From positions 8,456 to 42,880 of the forward strand of contig NZ_ANAD01000044.1 in assembly GCF_000341245.1 (NCBI RefSeq): DNA of 34,425 bases, written 5' to 3'. Shown here in pieces: positions 1 to 7,483 of this stretch. The position numbers and the translations under genes are program-made. The notes below the pieces were generated by a model. It saw only the letters and a list, made by a program, of their open reading frames with translations. It did no database searches and was not told the origin of the DNA. The first letter of the stretch is position 1; the number at the start of each line of letters is the position of its first letter. The stretch comes from Nocardiopsis halophila DSM 44494. GTDB taxonomy: Bacteria > Actinomycetota > Actinomycetes > Streptosporangiales > Streptosporangiaceae.

Positions 1-9
1 TCGTCCTCG

Positions 10-49
10 CTTCGCTGCGGGCGCTCCGCATTGGCCTGCGGCTCCGCAG
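10..49. repeat. short GC-rich palindromic repeats
   Basis: Two near-copies of a TGCGG...CCGCA palindrome lie side by side: one at about 16-30 with a 5-base centre, and a tighter one at 36-49 (CTGCGG, CT, CCGCAG). No gene can be supported in the first 168 bases. These may be the downstream hairpins of a gene that ends left of the window, or a dispersed intergenic palindrome. Confidence 0.35.
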
Positions 50-168
50 ACGGCGATGGCAGCGCCCAGCGAGGAGGGGAGAGGTGCGCTGGGCCTTCCG
101 GCAGTGCTGTCGGAGGTCACCGACACGCCCCCCCGCTGTGCACCGCCCCGCCCGGCCGGGGCCGGGGC

Positions 169-189
169 GGCGGCCGGTCTCCGGCCGCC
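169..189 (-). terminator. hairpin terminator of the ArsR gene
   Basis: A perfect 9-bp stem (GGCGGCCGG / CCGGCCGCC) with a 3-base loop starts one base beyond the stop codon of the leftward ArsR gene. It has no T tract, as is usual for terminators in high-GC actinomycetes. Confidence 0.55.
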
Positions 190-190
190 G

Positions 191-547
191 TCAGCGGCGA
201 GCGGCTCCGGGGTCGGAGGCGAGGTGGACGCCGCCCACATCCTCGGCCTCGGCAGCCCCCAGCAGAGCTCCGACCAGTCCGGGGAAGCGCTCGTCGAGGT
301 CCCGGCGGCGCAGCGTGACGAAACAGCGGGTGCCCTCCTGGCGCGTGCGGGTCACCCCCGCGTCGCGCAGGACCCGCAGGTGGTGGCTGAGCGTCGACTT
401 GGCCACCGGCGCCCGCAACTCCCCCCACCCGCGCTCGGCGCCGTCGGCGAGCACCCGCACCAGCCCGATGCGCAACGGGTCGCTGAGCGCCGCCATCACT
501 TCGGGCAACGACAGGTCCTCGGTCGCCGGGTGGTGTGCGTATCTCAT
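191..547 (-). CDS. ArsR-family transcriptional repressor
   Basis: This is a 118-residue winged-helix protein. The recognition region is the stretch AKSTLSHHLRVLRDAGV (about residues 48-64), the classic ArsR/SmtB pattern; ahead of it lies the MAALSDPLRIGLVRVL helix. No CxC metal-binding pair is present, so it probably senses a small organic molecule rather than a metal. It is divergent from a short-chain dehydrogenase, its probable target. The ATG at 547 has no ribosome-binding site, but a TAGCAT -10 box (554-559) lies 6 bases upstream, so the transcript is probably leaderless. The inverted repeats in the 53-base gap to the dehydrogenase are the likely operator. The family call is firm; the ligand is unknown. 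Confidence 0.9.
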   Translation of the reverse strand: MRYAHHPATEDLSLPEVMAALSDPLRIGLVRVLADGAERGWGELRAPVAKSTLSHHLRVLRDAGVTRTRQEGTRCFVTLRRRDLDERFPGLVGALLGAAEAEDVGGVHLASDPGAARR

Positions 548-553
548 CCGGCC

Positions 554-590
554 ATGCTACCTTGTTCGATATTCGACGAACAACGAACAA
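554..590. promoter_or_regulatory. divergent promoter and ArsR operator
   Basis: The gap between ArsR and the dehydrogenase holds TTGTTCG (562-568) facing CGAACAA (578-584), plus a second CGAACAA at 584-590. TAGCAT on the minus strand (554-559) is a good -10 box for ArsR, and TACCTT on the plus strand (558-563) may serve the dehydrogenase. A repressor bound here would cover both promoters. Confidence 0.5.
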
Positions 591-600
591 AGGAGGCGGG

Positions 601-1380
601 TTGACCGAGCAGCACCACCAGCGCACCGACCTCGACGACCTCAACGATCGGGTCGCCATCGTCACCGGCGCCGGATCGGGTATCGGCCGCGCTACCGCGA
701 TCGCCCTGGCCCGGGCCGGCGCACACGTCCTGGGGGTGGGGCGGCGCCACGAGGCGCTCCAGACCACCGCCGCCCACCACCCCGGCATCACCGCTCACCC
801 CGCCGACCTGCGCGCTCCCGACGCCCCCGCCCGGGTGGTCCAGGCCGCGACGCACCAGTGGGGCCGTATCGACGTGCTCGTCAACAACGCCGGCGCCACC
901 GAGATGATGCCGCTGGCCGAAACCGATGCGGACCGCATCGCCGCACTGTTCGCGCTCAACGTCACCGCCCCCAGCCTTCTGGCCGCCGCGGCCCTGCCGC
1001 ACCTGCGCGACCGGAGGGGAACGATCGTCAACATCTCCAGCACCTATGGCCATAGGCCGCTGCCCGGCGCCGCCCACTACGCGGCCTCCAAGGCCGCCGT
1101 CGAGCAGTTGACACGCTGCTGGGCGCTGGAACTGGCCCCCGAGGGGGTGCGGGTCAACGCCTTGGCGCCGGGCCCCACCGAAAGCGAGGCCCTGTCGGCG
1201 GCCGGGATCGCCGAGGCCGACGTGGCCCGGATCAAGGAGACCGAGGCCGCGCGGATCCCGCTGGGCCGCCGCGGAGGACCCGACGAGGTCGCCCAGTGGG
1301 TGCTCCGGCTCGCCGACCCGGGAACGACCTGGCTCACCGGGCAGGTCCTCACCATCGACGGCGGCCTCGAACTGACCTGA
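601..1380 (+). CDS. short-chain dehydrogenase/reductase (SDR)
   Basis: This 259-residue classical SDR is an NAD(P)-dependent oxidoreductase acting on a carbonyl or alcohol. It shows the Rossmann motif TGAGSGIG (about 22-29), NNAG (95-98), the catalytic Ser in NISSTYG (about 146-147) and YAASK (Tyr160, Lys164), and ends with the usual GQVLTIDGG stretch. The start is taken as TTG at 601 because AGGAGG lies just upstream at 591-596 and it gives a normal family length; an upstream ATG at 535 would run through the divergent promoter. It is probably controlled by the divergent ArsR protein. The substrate cannot be read from the sequence. Cosubstrate choice is uncertain: no Arg/Asp discriminator stands out clearly. 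Confidence 0.92.
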   Translation: MTEQHHQRTDLDDLNDRVAIVTGAGSGIGRATAIALARAGAHVLGVGRRHEALQTTAAHHPGITAHPADLRAPDAPARVVQAATHQWGRIDVLVNNAGATEMMPLAETDADRIAALFALNVTAPSLLAAAALPHLRDRRGTIVNISSTYGHRPLPGAAHYAASKAAVEQLTRCWALELAPEGVRVNALAPGPTESEALSAAGIAEADVARIKETEAARIPLGRRGGPDEVAQWVLRLADPGTTWLTGQVLTIDGGLELT

Positions 1381-1391
1381 TCCCGGGGGCG

Positions 1392-1406
1392 GCTCCGGGG
1401 CGGAGC
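1392..1406 (+). terminator. short hairpin after the SDR gene
   Basis: GCTCCG, a 3-base loop and CGGAGC form a 6-bp stem starting 12 bases after the stop codon. It is short and lacks a T tract, so this is only a possible terminator between the convergent SDR and amidase genes. Confidence 0.3.
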
Positions 1407-1550
1407 GGAGCGCCGTGCCCGCGCCCGGTGCCCACGTGGCGACGGCCTTCCAGCCGTTCCCCGCGGCCGTCTGGGACCGGCCCCGCAGCCGCCCTCCCGC
1501 GCACGGCGGGCGGGGGCCGAGGGGCCGGGCGGCGGCGGAGGGGGCCCTGG

Positions 1551-3062
1551 TCAGCCGGGGGCGGGTGCGTGCTCCGGGAAGGGGACCGCCCCCGGGCGGC
1601 GGTGGGCCCACGGGCGGGCCTCCTCCAGCTGGGAGGCGAGGCGGATCAGCAGGGACTCGCCGCCCGCGGCCGCGATGAACTGCACGCCCAGCGGCAGCCC
1701 CCGCTCCGTCCAGTGGAGCGGCAGCGACACCGCCGGGGTGCCGGTCAGGTTGGCGGTCAGCGTGAACGGCGTCGCCGTCAGGTTGTTCACCGCCTCCTTG
1801 GTGACCAGCCCGGTCGCCGCCACCAGGCGCTCGGTGCCGGTGCGCACCAGCGCCCGCTCGGCGGCGCGCAGCCAGCGCGGCGGGTCCAGGCGCCCGACCG
1901 CCACCGGCGGGCCGGCGATGGTGGGCGTCAGCAGCAGGTCGTAGCGCGCGTGGTACGCGCTCAGGGCCAGCGTGTGCGTGTTCCACCGGTCGGCGCCGCG
2001 CACGTAGTCGGCCGCGCTCATCGCCCGGCCCATCGCCGCCAGCATCAGCGTGTCGGCCTCGAAACCCTCGTCGCCGCAGCCGGTCTGCTCCTTGACCCCC
2101 TCCACCAGCGCCGCCATGGAGCCGTACCACAGCGTCAGGAAGTCCTCGGTCAGCCGGCGGCCGTCCAGGTCGGGCCCGTCCTCGACCACGTCGTGGCCCA
2201 GCTCCTCCAGCAGCGCCGCCGCCGAGCGCACGGCGGCCACCGCCTCGGGGTGCACCGGGGTGCCCAGCGGCGAGCGGTCGGTGAAGCCGATGCGCAGCCG
2301 CCCGGGCGCGCGCCCCACCTCGTGGGCGTAGGGCCGCTCGGGCGGGGCGATGGGGAAGGGGGAGGTGGGCTCGGGCCCGGCCACCGCGTCGAGCAGCGCG
2401 GCGGTGTCGCGCACCGTGCGGGTGACGGTGCCGTTGACCGCGGCCCCGTGCATGGGCTCGGCCATGTCCGGGCCGAACGGCACCCGGCCGCGCCCGGGCT
2501 TGAGGCCGACCAGGCCGCAGCAGGCGGCGGGGATCCGGATGGACCCGCCCCCGTCGTTGGCGCCGGCGGCGGGGACGACGCCCGCGGCCACTGCGGCGGC
2601 CGAGCCGCCGGAGGACCCGCCGGGGGTGTGCCCCGGGTGCCAGGGGTTGCGGGCCGGGCCGAAGGCCTCGGGCTCGGTGACCCCCTTGGCCCCGAACTCG
2701 GGCAGGTTGGTCTTGCCGAAGGGGACCAGGCCGGCGTCCAGCCACCGGCGCACCACCTCGGCGTGGCGGGGCGCGGGCAGCTCCCTCAGGGCGCGGCACC
2801 CGGCCGAGGTGGGCACACCTGCGTAGTCCTGGAACAGGTCCTTCAGCAGGAAGGGGACCCCGGCCAGGGGTCCGTCCAGGGGGCGGGCGACGCGCCGCCG
2901 CGCCTCCTCGTACATCGGCCGGACGACCGCGTTGAGCAGGGGGTCGACCTGCTCGCACCGGGCGACGGCGGCGTCCAGCACGTCCGCGGCCCCCACCTGT
3001 CCCTCGCGGATCAGTCCGGCCAGTCCGACGGCATCGTGTTCCAGGTACTCGTCCACACGCAT
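1551..3062 (-). CDS. amidase-signature family amidase
   Basis: This 503-residue enzyme hydrolyses an amide bond. It has the complete amidase-signature Ser-cisSer-Lys triad: Lys74 in FLLKDLF, the cis-Ser at about 150 in GGSSGGSAAAV, and nucleophile Ser174 in GGGSIRIPA. The spacing (76 and 24 residues) matches GatA-type enzymes. There is no signal peptide, so it is cytoplasmic. It is not next to gatB or gatC, so it is more likely a catabolic or detoxifying amidase (aryl-acylamidase or cyclic-dimer hydrolase type) than a tRNA amidotransferase subunit. The ATG at 3062 has TAGGTT 6 bases upstream and no ribosome-binding site, which suggests a leaderless message. It is separated from phoD upstream by a strong hairpin, so it has its own transcript. 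Confidence 0.92.
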   Translation of the reverse strand: MRVDEYLEHDAVGLAGLIREGQVGAADVLDAAVARCEQVDPLLNAVVRPMYEEARRRVARPLDGPLAGVPFLLKDLFQDYAGVPTSAGCRALRELPAPRHAEVVRRWLDAGLVPFGKTNLPEFGAKGVTEPEAFGPARNPWHPGHTPGGSSGGSAAAVAAGVVPAAGANDGGGSIRIPAACCGLVGLKPGRGRVPFGPDMAEPMHGAAVNGTVTRTVRDTAALLDAVAGPEPTSPFPIAPPERPYAHEVGRAPGRLRIGFTDRSPLGTPVHPEAVAAVRSAAALLEELGHDVVEDGPDLDGRRLTEDFLTLWYGSMAALVEGVKEQTGCGDEGFEADTLMLAAMGRAMSAADYVRGADRWNTHTLALSAYHARYDLLLTPTIAGPPVAVGRLDPPRWLRAAERALVRTGTERLVAATGLVTKEAVNNLTATPFTLTANLTGTPAVSLPLHWTERGLPLGVQFIAAAGGESLLIRLASQLEEARPWAHRRPGAVPFPEHAPAPG

Positions 3063-3068
3063 GCAGGG

Positions 3069-3074
3069 AACCTA
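3069..3074 (-). promoter_or_regulatory. -10 box for leaderless amidase mRNA
   Basis: Read on the minus strand the hexamer is TAGGTT, matching TAnnnT, and ends 6 bases before the ATG at 3062. No Shine-Dalgarno sequence is present, which supports transcription from the start codon. Confidence 0.45.
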
Positions 3075-3115
3075 GCACCCCGGGTGGAACCTGTTCTCGT
3101 GCATCGGGGCGGCGT

Positions 3116-3142
3116 GGCGCGCGGGCCTGCGGCCCGCGCGCC
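3116..3142 (-). terminator. hairpin terminator of phoD
   Basis: A perfect 12-bp GC stem with a TGC loop lies about 32 bases beyond the phoD stop codon. It separates phoD from the amidase gene. Confidence 0.6.
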
Positions 3143-3173
3143 GCACGCGCCCAGGGGCTCGAGGGGCAGGGGC

Positions 3174-4775
3174 TCAGGGGAGGGGCCCGGGGTCGACCGC
3201 GCCGGGGCGGCCGTCCTCGATGACGTACCGGGCCAGGTCGCGGATGGGGGCGCCCGGCTCGGAGACGCGGTCGACGACGCGGTAGTCGGCGGTCCACTCG
3301 CTCGGGGTGACGGTGTTGCGCACGTAGCCCCGGCGGCGGTTGATCATCCGGATGTGCGGGTTCTCCTGCAGCTGCACGGCGTCGCCGGGGTTCTGGTCGG
3401 TTCCGTCGCCGCCGCTGGTGAAGGAGGTGCCGACCAGCTCGGTGGCCACGGTCGCCGAGTCGGGGTCGTCGAAGTCGGCCTTGACGTCGCACAGGTAGTT
3501 GGCGTGCACGTCCCCGGTGATCACCACGGGGTTGGAGGGGCCCGAGGCGAGGACGTCGCGGACGCGGTCGCGCTCGTACCGGTAGCCGTCCCAGGCGTCG
3601 TTGCTGAAGTTGGTCGCCGGCCCCTCCACGAAGTCGCGCTGACTGAAGAACACCTGCTGCCCCAGCACGTTCCAGCGCGCGGTGGGCCCGTTCAGGCCGT
3701 CGAAGAGCCACCGGCGCTGGCGCTCGCCCAGCAGGGTGCGGTCGGGGTCGTCGTGCTGGGGGTCGCCGACCTGGTCGCTGCGGTACTGGCGGGTGTCGAG
3801 CAGGTGCAGGTCCACCAGGTCGCCGAAGGTCAGGCGCCGGAACATCTGCACGTCGGCCCCCCGGGGGCGCTGGGCCCGGCGCAGGGGCATGTTCTCGTAG
3901 TAGGCCCGGAAGGCGGCGGCGCGCCTGCGCAGGAACTCCTGGGGGTCGCCCCCGTTCTCGGGGATGTCGTCGGCCCAGTTGTTGTCGACCTCGTGGTCGT
4001 CGAAGACCAGCGCCCAGGGGAAGGCGGCGTGCGCGGCCTGCAGGTCGGGGTCGCTCTTGTACTGGGCGTGGCGGATCCGGTAGTCGGACAGCGAGACCGT
4101 CTCCCAGGAGGGGATGTGGGGGCGGCCCAGGTCGCCCTCCTCGCCGTACTCGTAGATGTAGTCGCCGAGGAAGACCACCAGGTCCAGGTCCTCCCGGGCC
4201 AGGTGCGCCTGGGCGGTGTAGTGGCCGTTGGTGTAGCTCTGGCAGCTGGCGAAGGCGAAGGAGAACCGGTCGGGGCTCGAACCGGGCGCGGGGGCGGTGC
4301 GGGTGCGGCCGACGGGGCTGAGGTGGCCCTGTACCCGGAAGCGGTAGAAGTAGTCGGCCCCGGGGCGCAGACCCGAGACCTCCACGTGCACCGCGTGGGC
4401 CGACTCGGGGGAGGCCGTGCAGGTGCCGGCGGCGGTGATGCGTCTGAACCGCTCGTCCTCGGAGATCTGCCACTGCACCTGGAACCGGCGCTCGGGCATG
4501 CCGCCCAGCCCGCTCTCGGCCAGCGGCTCGGGGGCCAGGCGGGTCCACAGGACCACGCCGTCGGGGAGCGGATCGCCCGAGGCCACGCCGAGGGTGAAGG
4601 GGTCGTGCAGGCGGCCGCGGCCGGCGTGCGCAGGGGCGGGGGTGAGCGCGTCGATCGCCGCGGCGCCCATGGCGGCGGCACCGCCGAGCAGGACGCCGCG
4701 GCGGGTGGCGCGGTGCCGGCCGGCCTCAGAGGCGGAGGGGGAGGAGGGGGATGGGGAAAGGGGGACGTCCGACAT
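3174..4775 (-). CDS. phoD: PhoD-type alkaline phosphatase, Tat-exported
   Basis: This 533-residue secreted metallophosphoesterase releases phosphate from phosphodiesters or monoesters outside the cell. A twin-arginine signal peptide is clear: Arg25-Arg26 in ATRRGVLLGG, a hydrophobic alanine-rich stretch, then a cleavage site near AHA-G at about residue 51. An N-terminal PhoD domain (about 55-150) precedes the catalytic domain, with metal-site motifs FASCQS, FLGDYIYEYG, FDDHEVDNNW and ITGDVHANYL. Length is normal for PhoD. The ATG at 4775 follows GAGGAG at a good distance. A PHO-box-like direct repeat about 110-140 bases upstream suggests PhoR-PhoP control under phosphate limitation. A strong hairpin downstream makes it monocistronic. 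Confidence 0.93.
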   Translation of the reverse strand: MSDVPLSPSPSSPSASEAGRHRATRRGVLLGGAAAMGAAAIDALTPAPAHAGRGRLHDPFTLGVASGDPLPDGVVLWTRLAPEPLAESGLGGMPERRFQVQWQISEDERFRRITAAGTCTASPESAHAVHVEVSGLRPGADYFYRFRVQGHLSPVGRTRTAPAPGSSPDRFSFAFASCQSYTNGHYTAQAHLAREDLDLVVFLGDYIYEYGEEGDLGRPHIPSWETVSLSDYRIRHAQYKSDPDLQAAHAAFPWALVFDDHEVDNNWADDIPENGGDPQEFLRRRAAAFRAYYENMPLRRAQRPRGADVQMFRRLTFGDLVDLHLLDTRQYRSDQVGDPQHDDPDRTLLGERQRRWLFDGLNGPTARWNVLGQQVFFSQRDFVEGPATNFSNDAWDGYRYERDRVRDVLASGPSNPVVITGDVHANYLCDVKADFDDPDSATVATELVGTSFTSGGDGTDQNPGDAVQLQENPHIRMINRRRGYVRNTVTPSEWTADYRVVDRVSEPGAPIRDLARYVIEDGRPGAVDPGPLP

Positions 4776-4801
4776 TCACGGTCTCCTCGGACTCATCGAG
4801 C

Positions 4802-4821
4802 GTCCGCCCCTGGGGGCGGAC
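4802..4821 (-). other. hairpin in phoD leader
   Basis: GTCCGCCCC and GGGGCGGAC form a 9-bp perfect inverted repeat with a 2-base centre, about 27 bases upstream of the phoD start. It would fold in the mRNA leader if transcription starts upstream of it. Its role is unknown. Confidence 0.4.
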
Positions 4822-4883
4822 CGGACCGTGGTCCATGAGGACATGCCGGGGGCACGCGCCCCAACCATCACGCGATGAACGTT

Positions 4884-4912
4884 GGTCCCTCATCGGTGAC
4901 CGCACGGTGACG
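4884..4912 (-). promoter_or_regulatory. candidate PHO box upstream of phoD
   Basis: On the minus strand GTCACC occurs twice exactly 11 bases apart (plus-strand 4906-4911 and 4895-4900), followed at the same period by the weaker GGGACC. The second unit, GGTCACCGATG, fits 9 of 11 positions of the Streptomyces PhoP repeat as I recall it. No other gene fits in the 319-base gap 4776-5094, which holds this site, the leader hairpin and the P450 promoter. Confidence 0.5.
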
Positions 4913-5016
4913 CGCTGTCTCTTCCCAGGTGAGCGGCCCGGTGGCGGATGGCCGCTTCAGGTCGGGCGGGGGCCGTGGACACGCCTCCTTTTCACGCCTT
5001 CCTGATGTTTCCAGTC

Positions 5017-5032
5017 TTCAGAAATTTCTGAA
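5017..5032. promoter_or_regulatory. perfect 16-bp palindrome, P450 operator
   Basis: TTCAGAAATTTCTGAA is a perfect 16-bp palindrome in otherwise GC-rich DNA, 62 bases upstream of the P450 start. Its left half (TTCAGA) sits 17 bases ahead of a TAGTGT hexamer (5040-5045), so it would overlap the -35 region. This is the layout of a repressor operator; no regulator gene lies next to it. Confidence 0.55.
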
Positions 5033-5094
5033 CATAACGTAGTGTTGGCGGAGGCGGACCACCCGCCGCACACCCACCGCATTGCGAGGCGACC

Positions 5095-6360
5095 ATGACC
5101 GCTTCCCCGACCCCCTCCGACGCCGTCTTCGACCTGGGCTCCCCCGGGTTCATGGACGACATCCCGGGCTCCTACGCCCGCATGCGCGACCGCGCGCCGC
5201 TGGTGCGCATCGCCTTCCCCGGCGTGGACTACACGACGTGGATGGCCACCCGGTACGAGGTCGTGCGCGACGTGCTCAACGACCCGCGCTTCGTGCGCGA
5301 CGCGGCCGGCGTCCCCGGCCTGGAGGGCGCGGGCGTCCTCGACCAGATGGTGAGCGCCTTCGGCGTCCCCGAGGACTACAAGCGCTACATGGACGGCCTG
5401 CTCACCACCGACGGCGCCGACCACGCGCGGCTGCGCAAGCTCGTCTCCCGCGCCTTCACCGTGCGCAGGGTCAACGACCTGCGCCCGCGCATCCAGGGCA
5501 TCGTCGGGGGCGTCCTGGACGGGCTGGAGGGCCGGGAGGGCTTCGACGTCCTGTGGGACTTCGGCTTCCCGGTCTCGGGCAACGTCATCTGCGAGCTCGT
5601 CGGCATCGGGGAGGAGCAGCGGCCCCGGTGGCGCGCGTGGATGCACGCCATCGCCGGGGGCGAGCCGGAGCGCTACGGCGAATCCCTCACCGGGATGGTC
5701 GACGCGGTGCTGGAGGCCGTCGCCGACCGGCGCGCGCTCGCTGAGCGGGGGCGGGCGCCCGACGACCTGCTGAGCGCGCTCATCCGCGTCCGCGACGAGG
5801 ACGGCGGCCGGCTCGGCGAGGACGAGCTGGTGGCGATGGTGCTCATCATCGTCCAGGGCGGGCACCACACCACCGCCCACTTCGTGGCCAACGCCGTGCT
5901 GGCCCTGCAGCAGCACCCGGACCAGCTGGAGGCGCTGCGTGCGGACCCCGGTCTGATGCCGCGGGCCGTGCACGAGCTGCTGCGCCTGCACGGCCCGGCG
6001 CCGATGGCCGGCGTCGCCCACGCCAAGGAGGACGTGCTCCTGCACGGGGTGCGCATCCCGCGCGGCGACGCGGTGGTGTGCGCGCTGGCCGCGGCCAACC
6101 GGGACCCCTCGGCCTTCGACGCCCCCGAGCGGTTGGACCTGGCCCGCGCGCCGGCCGGCCGGCGCGAGAGCCACGTGGCGTTCGGCCACGGCCCGCACTA
6201 CTGCCTGGGCGCGGCGCTGGCGCGCACCGAGGGGGAGGTCGCCCTGGGGGCGCTGCTGGAGCGCCGCCCGCACCTGCGCCTGGCGGTGGCGCCCGACCGC
6301 GTGGAGCGGTTCGACCAGCCCGGCTCCCGCCACCTGCGGTCCCTGCCGGTGACCGGCTGA
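5095..6360 (+). CDS. cytochrome P450
   Basis: This 421-residue soluble bacterial P450 is a haem monooxygenase that needs an external ferredoxin and reductase. Diagnostic parts are the I-helix GGHHTTAH (about 255-262), the K-helix ELLR (Glu294-Arg297) and the haem loop FGHGPHYCLG, with Cys370 as the iron ligand. The I helix has His-His before the two threonines where most P450s carry an acidic residue (A-G-x-D/E-T), which is unusual for the proton-relay position. ATG at 5095 follows GAGG. No ferredoxin or biosynthetic gene is adjacent, and the convergent PLP enzyme begins only 12 bases beyond its stop. The substrate is unknown; CYP105/CYP107-like actinomycete enzymes are the nearest general type. 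Confidence 0.95.
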   Translation: MTASPTPSDAVFDLGSPGFMDDIPGSYARMRDRAPLVRIAFPGVDYTTWMATRYEVVRDVLNDPRFVRDAAGVPGLEGAGVLDQMVSAFGVPEDYKRYMDGLLTTDGADHARLRKLVSRAFTVRRVNDLRPRIQGIVGGVLDGLEGREGFDVLWDFGFPVSGNVICELVGIGEEQRPRWRAWMHAIAGGEPERYGESLTGMVDAVLEAVADRRALAERGRAPDDLLSALIRVRDEDGGRLGEDELVAMVLIIVQGGHHTTAHFVANAVLALQQHPDQLEALRADPGLMPRAVHELLRLHGPAPMAGVAHAKEDVLLHGVRIPRGDAVVCALAAANRDPSAFDAPERLDLARAPAGRRESHVAFGHGPHYCLGAALARTEGEVALGALLERRPHLRLAVAPDRVERFDQPGSRHLRSLPVTG

Positions 6361-6372
6361 GGCGGGGCGCCC

Positions 6373-7377
6373 TCAGCCTTCCGGCGCCAGGTCGGCGAGG
6401 AACCCCGGGTCGGCGTTGGCGCCGGTGACCACGGTGGCCACCGAGGCGCCCGGGACGGCCTCCGGCCCGCGGGCGACGGCCGCCAGGCCCGCCGCCCCCG
6501 CAGGCTCGGGGAGCACGCCCAGGGCGGCCGCGGCCAGGCGCGCCGCCCGCACCAGCTCCCCCTCCTCGACCAGCACCACGCCGTCGACCAGCGCCCGCAC
6601 CCGCCGCACCGCCTCGGGGTGGGGCGCGGTGATGCTGATCCCCGCGGCGAAGGCGGAGGAGGGCGCCACGGGCTCGGCGCGGCCGGTGCGCCAGGCGCGC
6701 GCCATCGCCGGGGCCGCGGCCGCCCCGGCGCCCACCACCCGCACCCCGGGCGCGTGCGCGCGCAGCCACCGGGCCACGCCGGTGATCAGGGCCCCGTCGC
6801 CCAGTGGCAGGACCACCGTGTCGAAGCCGCCGGTGCGCAGCAGCTCCACCCCGATGGTCCCGGCGCCCTCGGCGATCGCGGCGTCGCGGCCGTCCACCGC
6901 CGGCACCAGGCCGCTCCCCTCGGCCGCGAAGGCGTCGGCGGCGGTCTGGGGGTCGCCGCCGACCCGGTGCACCCGTGCGCCCAGCGCCTCCATGCGGGCG
7001 GTCTTGACCGCGGAGGCGGGCTCGGGGACGAACACGTCGGCGGTGATGCCGCGGCTCCGGGCGGCGTAGGCCACGGCCTGCCCGAAGTTGCCCCCTCCCG
7101 AGGCGCACACCAGACCCGAGGCCTCGGGCAGCCGCGCCGCCAGGTGCATGGCGCCGCGGCCCTTGAAGCTGCGCAGCGGGTTGAGCGTCTCGACCTTGAC
7201 GAGCACGGGGCGGCCCATACGGGCGTCGAGCACGGTGTCGCGGTACTGCGGGGTGTCCAGGAAGACGGGGTCGATGTGCTCGCGGGCCGCGGCGATGCGG
7301 TCCGGGTCCAGGTCGTCGGCGCCCTGCACGGGGGCGGTGCCCTCGGGCGGTGCGGCGTCGGCAGGGGTGCGGGCCAT
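6373..7377 (-). CDS. fold-type II PLP enzyme, threonine dehydratase-like
   Basis: This 334-residue enzyme belongs to the serine/threonine ammonia-lyase group, which removes ammonia from hydroxy-amino acids to give 2-oxo acids. The PLP lysine is Lys72 in RSFKGRGA; the phosphate-binding loop is SGGGNFGQA (about 93-101), and PLGDGALITG around residue 190 is the glycine loop. There is no C-terminal ACT domain, so it resembles catabolic or biosynthetic side-branch dehydratases rather than feedback-controlled IlvA. The start is taken as ATG at 7377, with GGGAGG just upstream; a second ATG at 7395 is possible. It is divergent from an Lrp/AsnC regulator, its likely controller. Racemase or other beta-eliminating activity cannot be excluded. 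Confidence 0.85.
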   Translation of the reverse strand: MARTPADAAPPEGTAPVQGADDLDPDRIAAAREHIDPVFLDTPQYRDTVLDARMGRPVLVKVETLNPLRSFKGRGAMHLAARLPEASGLVCASGGGNFGQAVAYAARSRGITADVFVPEPASAVKTARMEALGARVHRVGGDPQTAADAFAAEGSGLVPAVDGRDAAIAEGAGTIGVELLRTGGFDTVVLPLGDGALITGVARWLRAHAPGVRVVGAGAAAAPAMARAWRTGRAEPVAPSSAFAAGISITAPHPEAVRRVRALVDGVVLVEEGELVRAARLAAAALGVLPEPAGAAGLAAVARGPEAVPGASVATVVTGANADPGFLADLAPEG

Positions 7378-7448
7378 GGCGGCCTCCCGGGTCATCGGAG
7401 GTCTCGAAGTGGACGCCGCCACGGTAGGCCGGGACGCGGTGGCGGCGA

Positions 7449-7483
7449 TTGCCGGTTTCCCGCCGCCCGTGCAAGATTCTTGC
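7449..7483 (+). promoter_or_regulatory. promoter and palindromic operator at Lrp gene start
   Basis: GCAAGA, one base and TCTTGC make a 13-base palindrome (7471-7483) that ends exactly at the ATG. TTGCCG (7449-7454) and CAAGAT (7472-7477) stand 17 bases apart as candidate -35 and -10 boxes, so transcription would begin at or near the ATG. Binding here would block the regulator's own promoter. Confidence 0.5.

Noticed and set aside
544-4838. Reading frames of over 1,000 residues on both strands across the amidase and phoD genes
   Set aside because: They are out-of-frame images of phoD, the amidase and the SDR, rich in Arg, Gly, Pro and Ala, with no recognisable domain.
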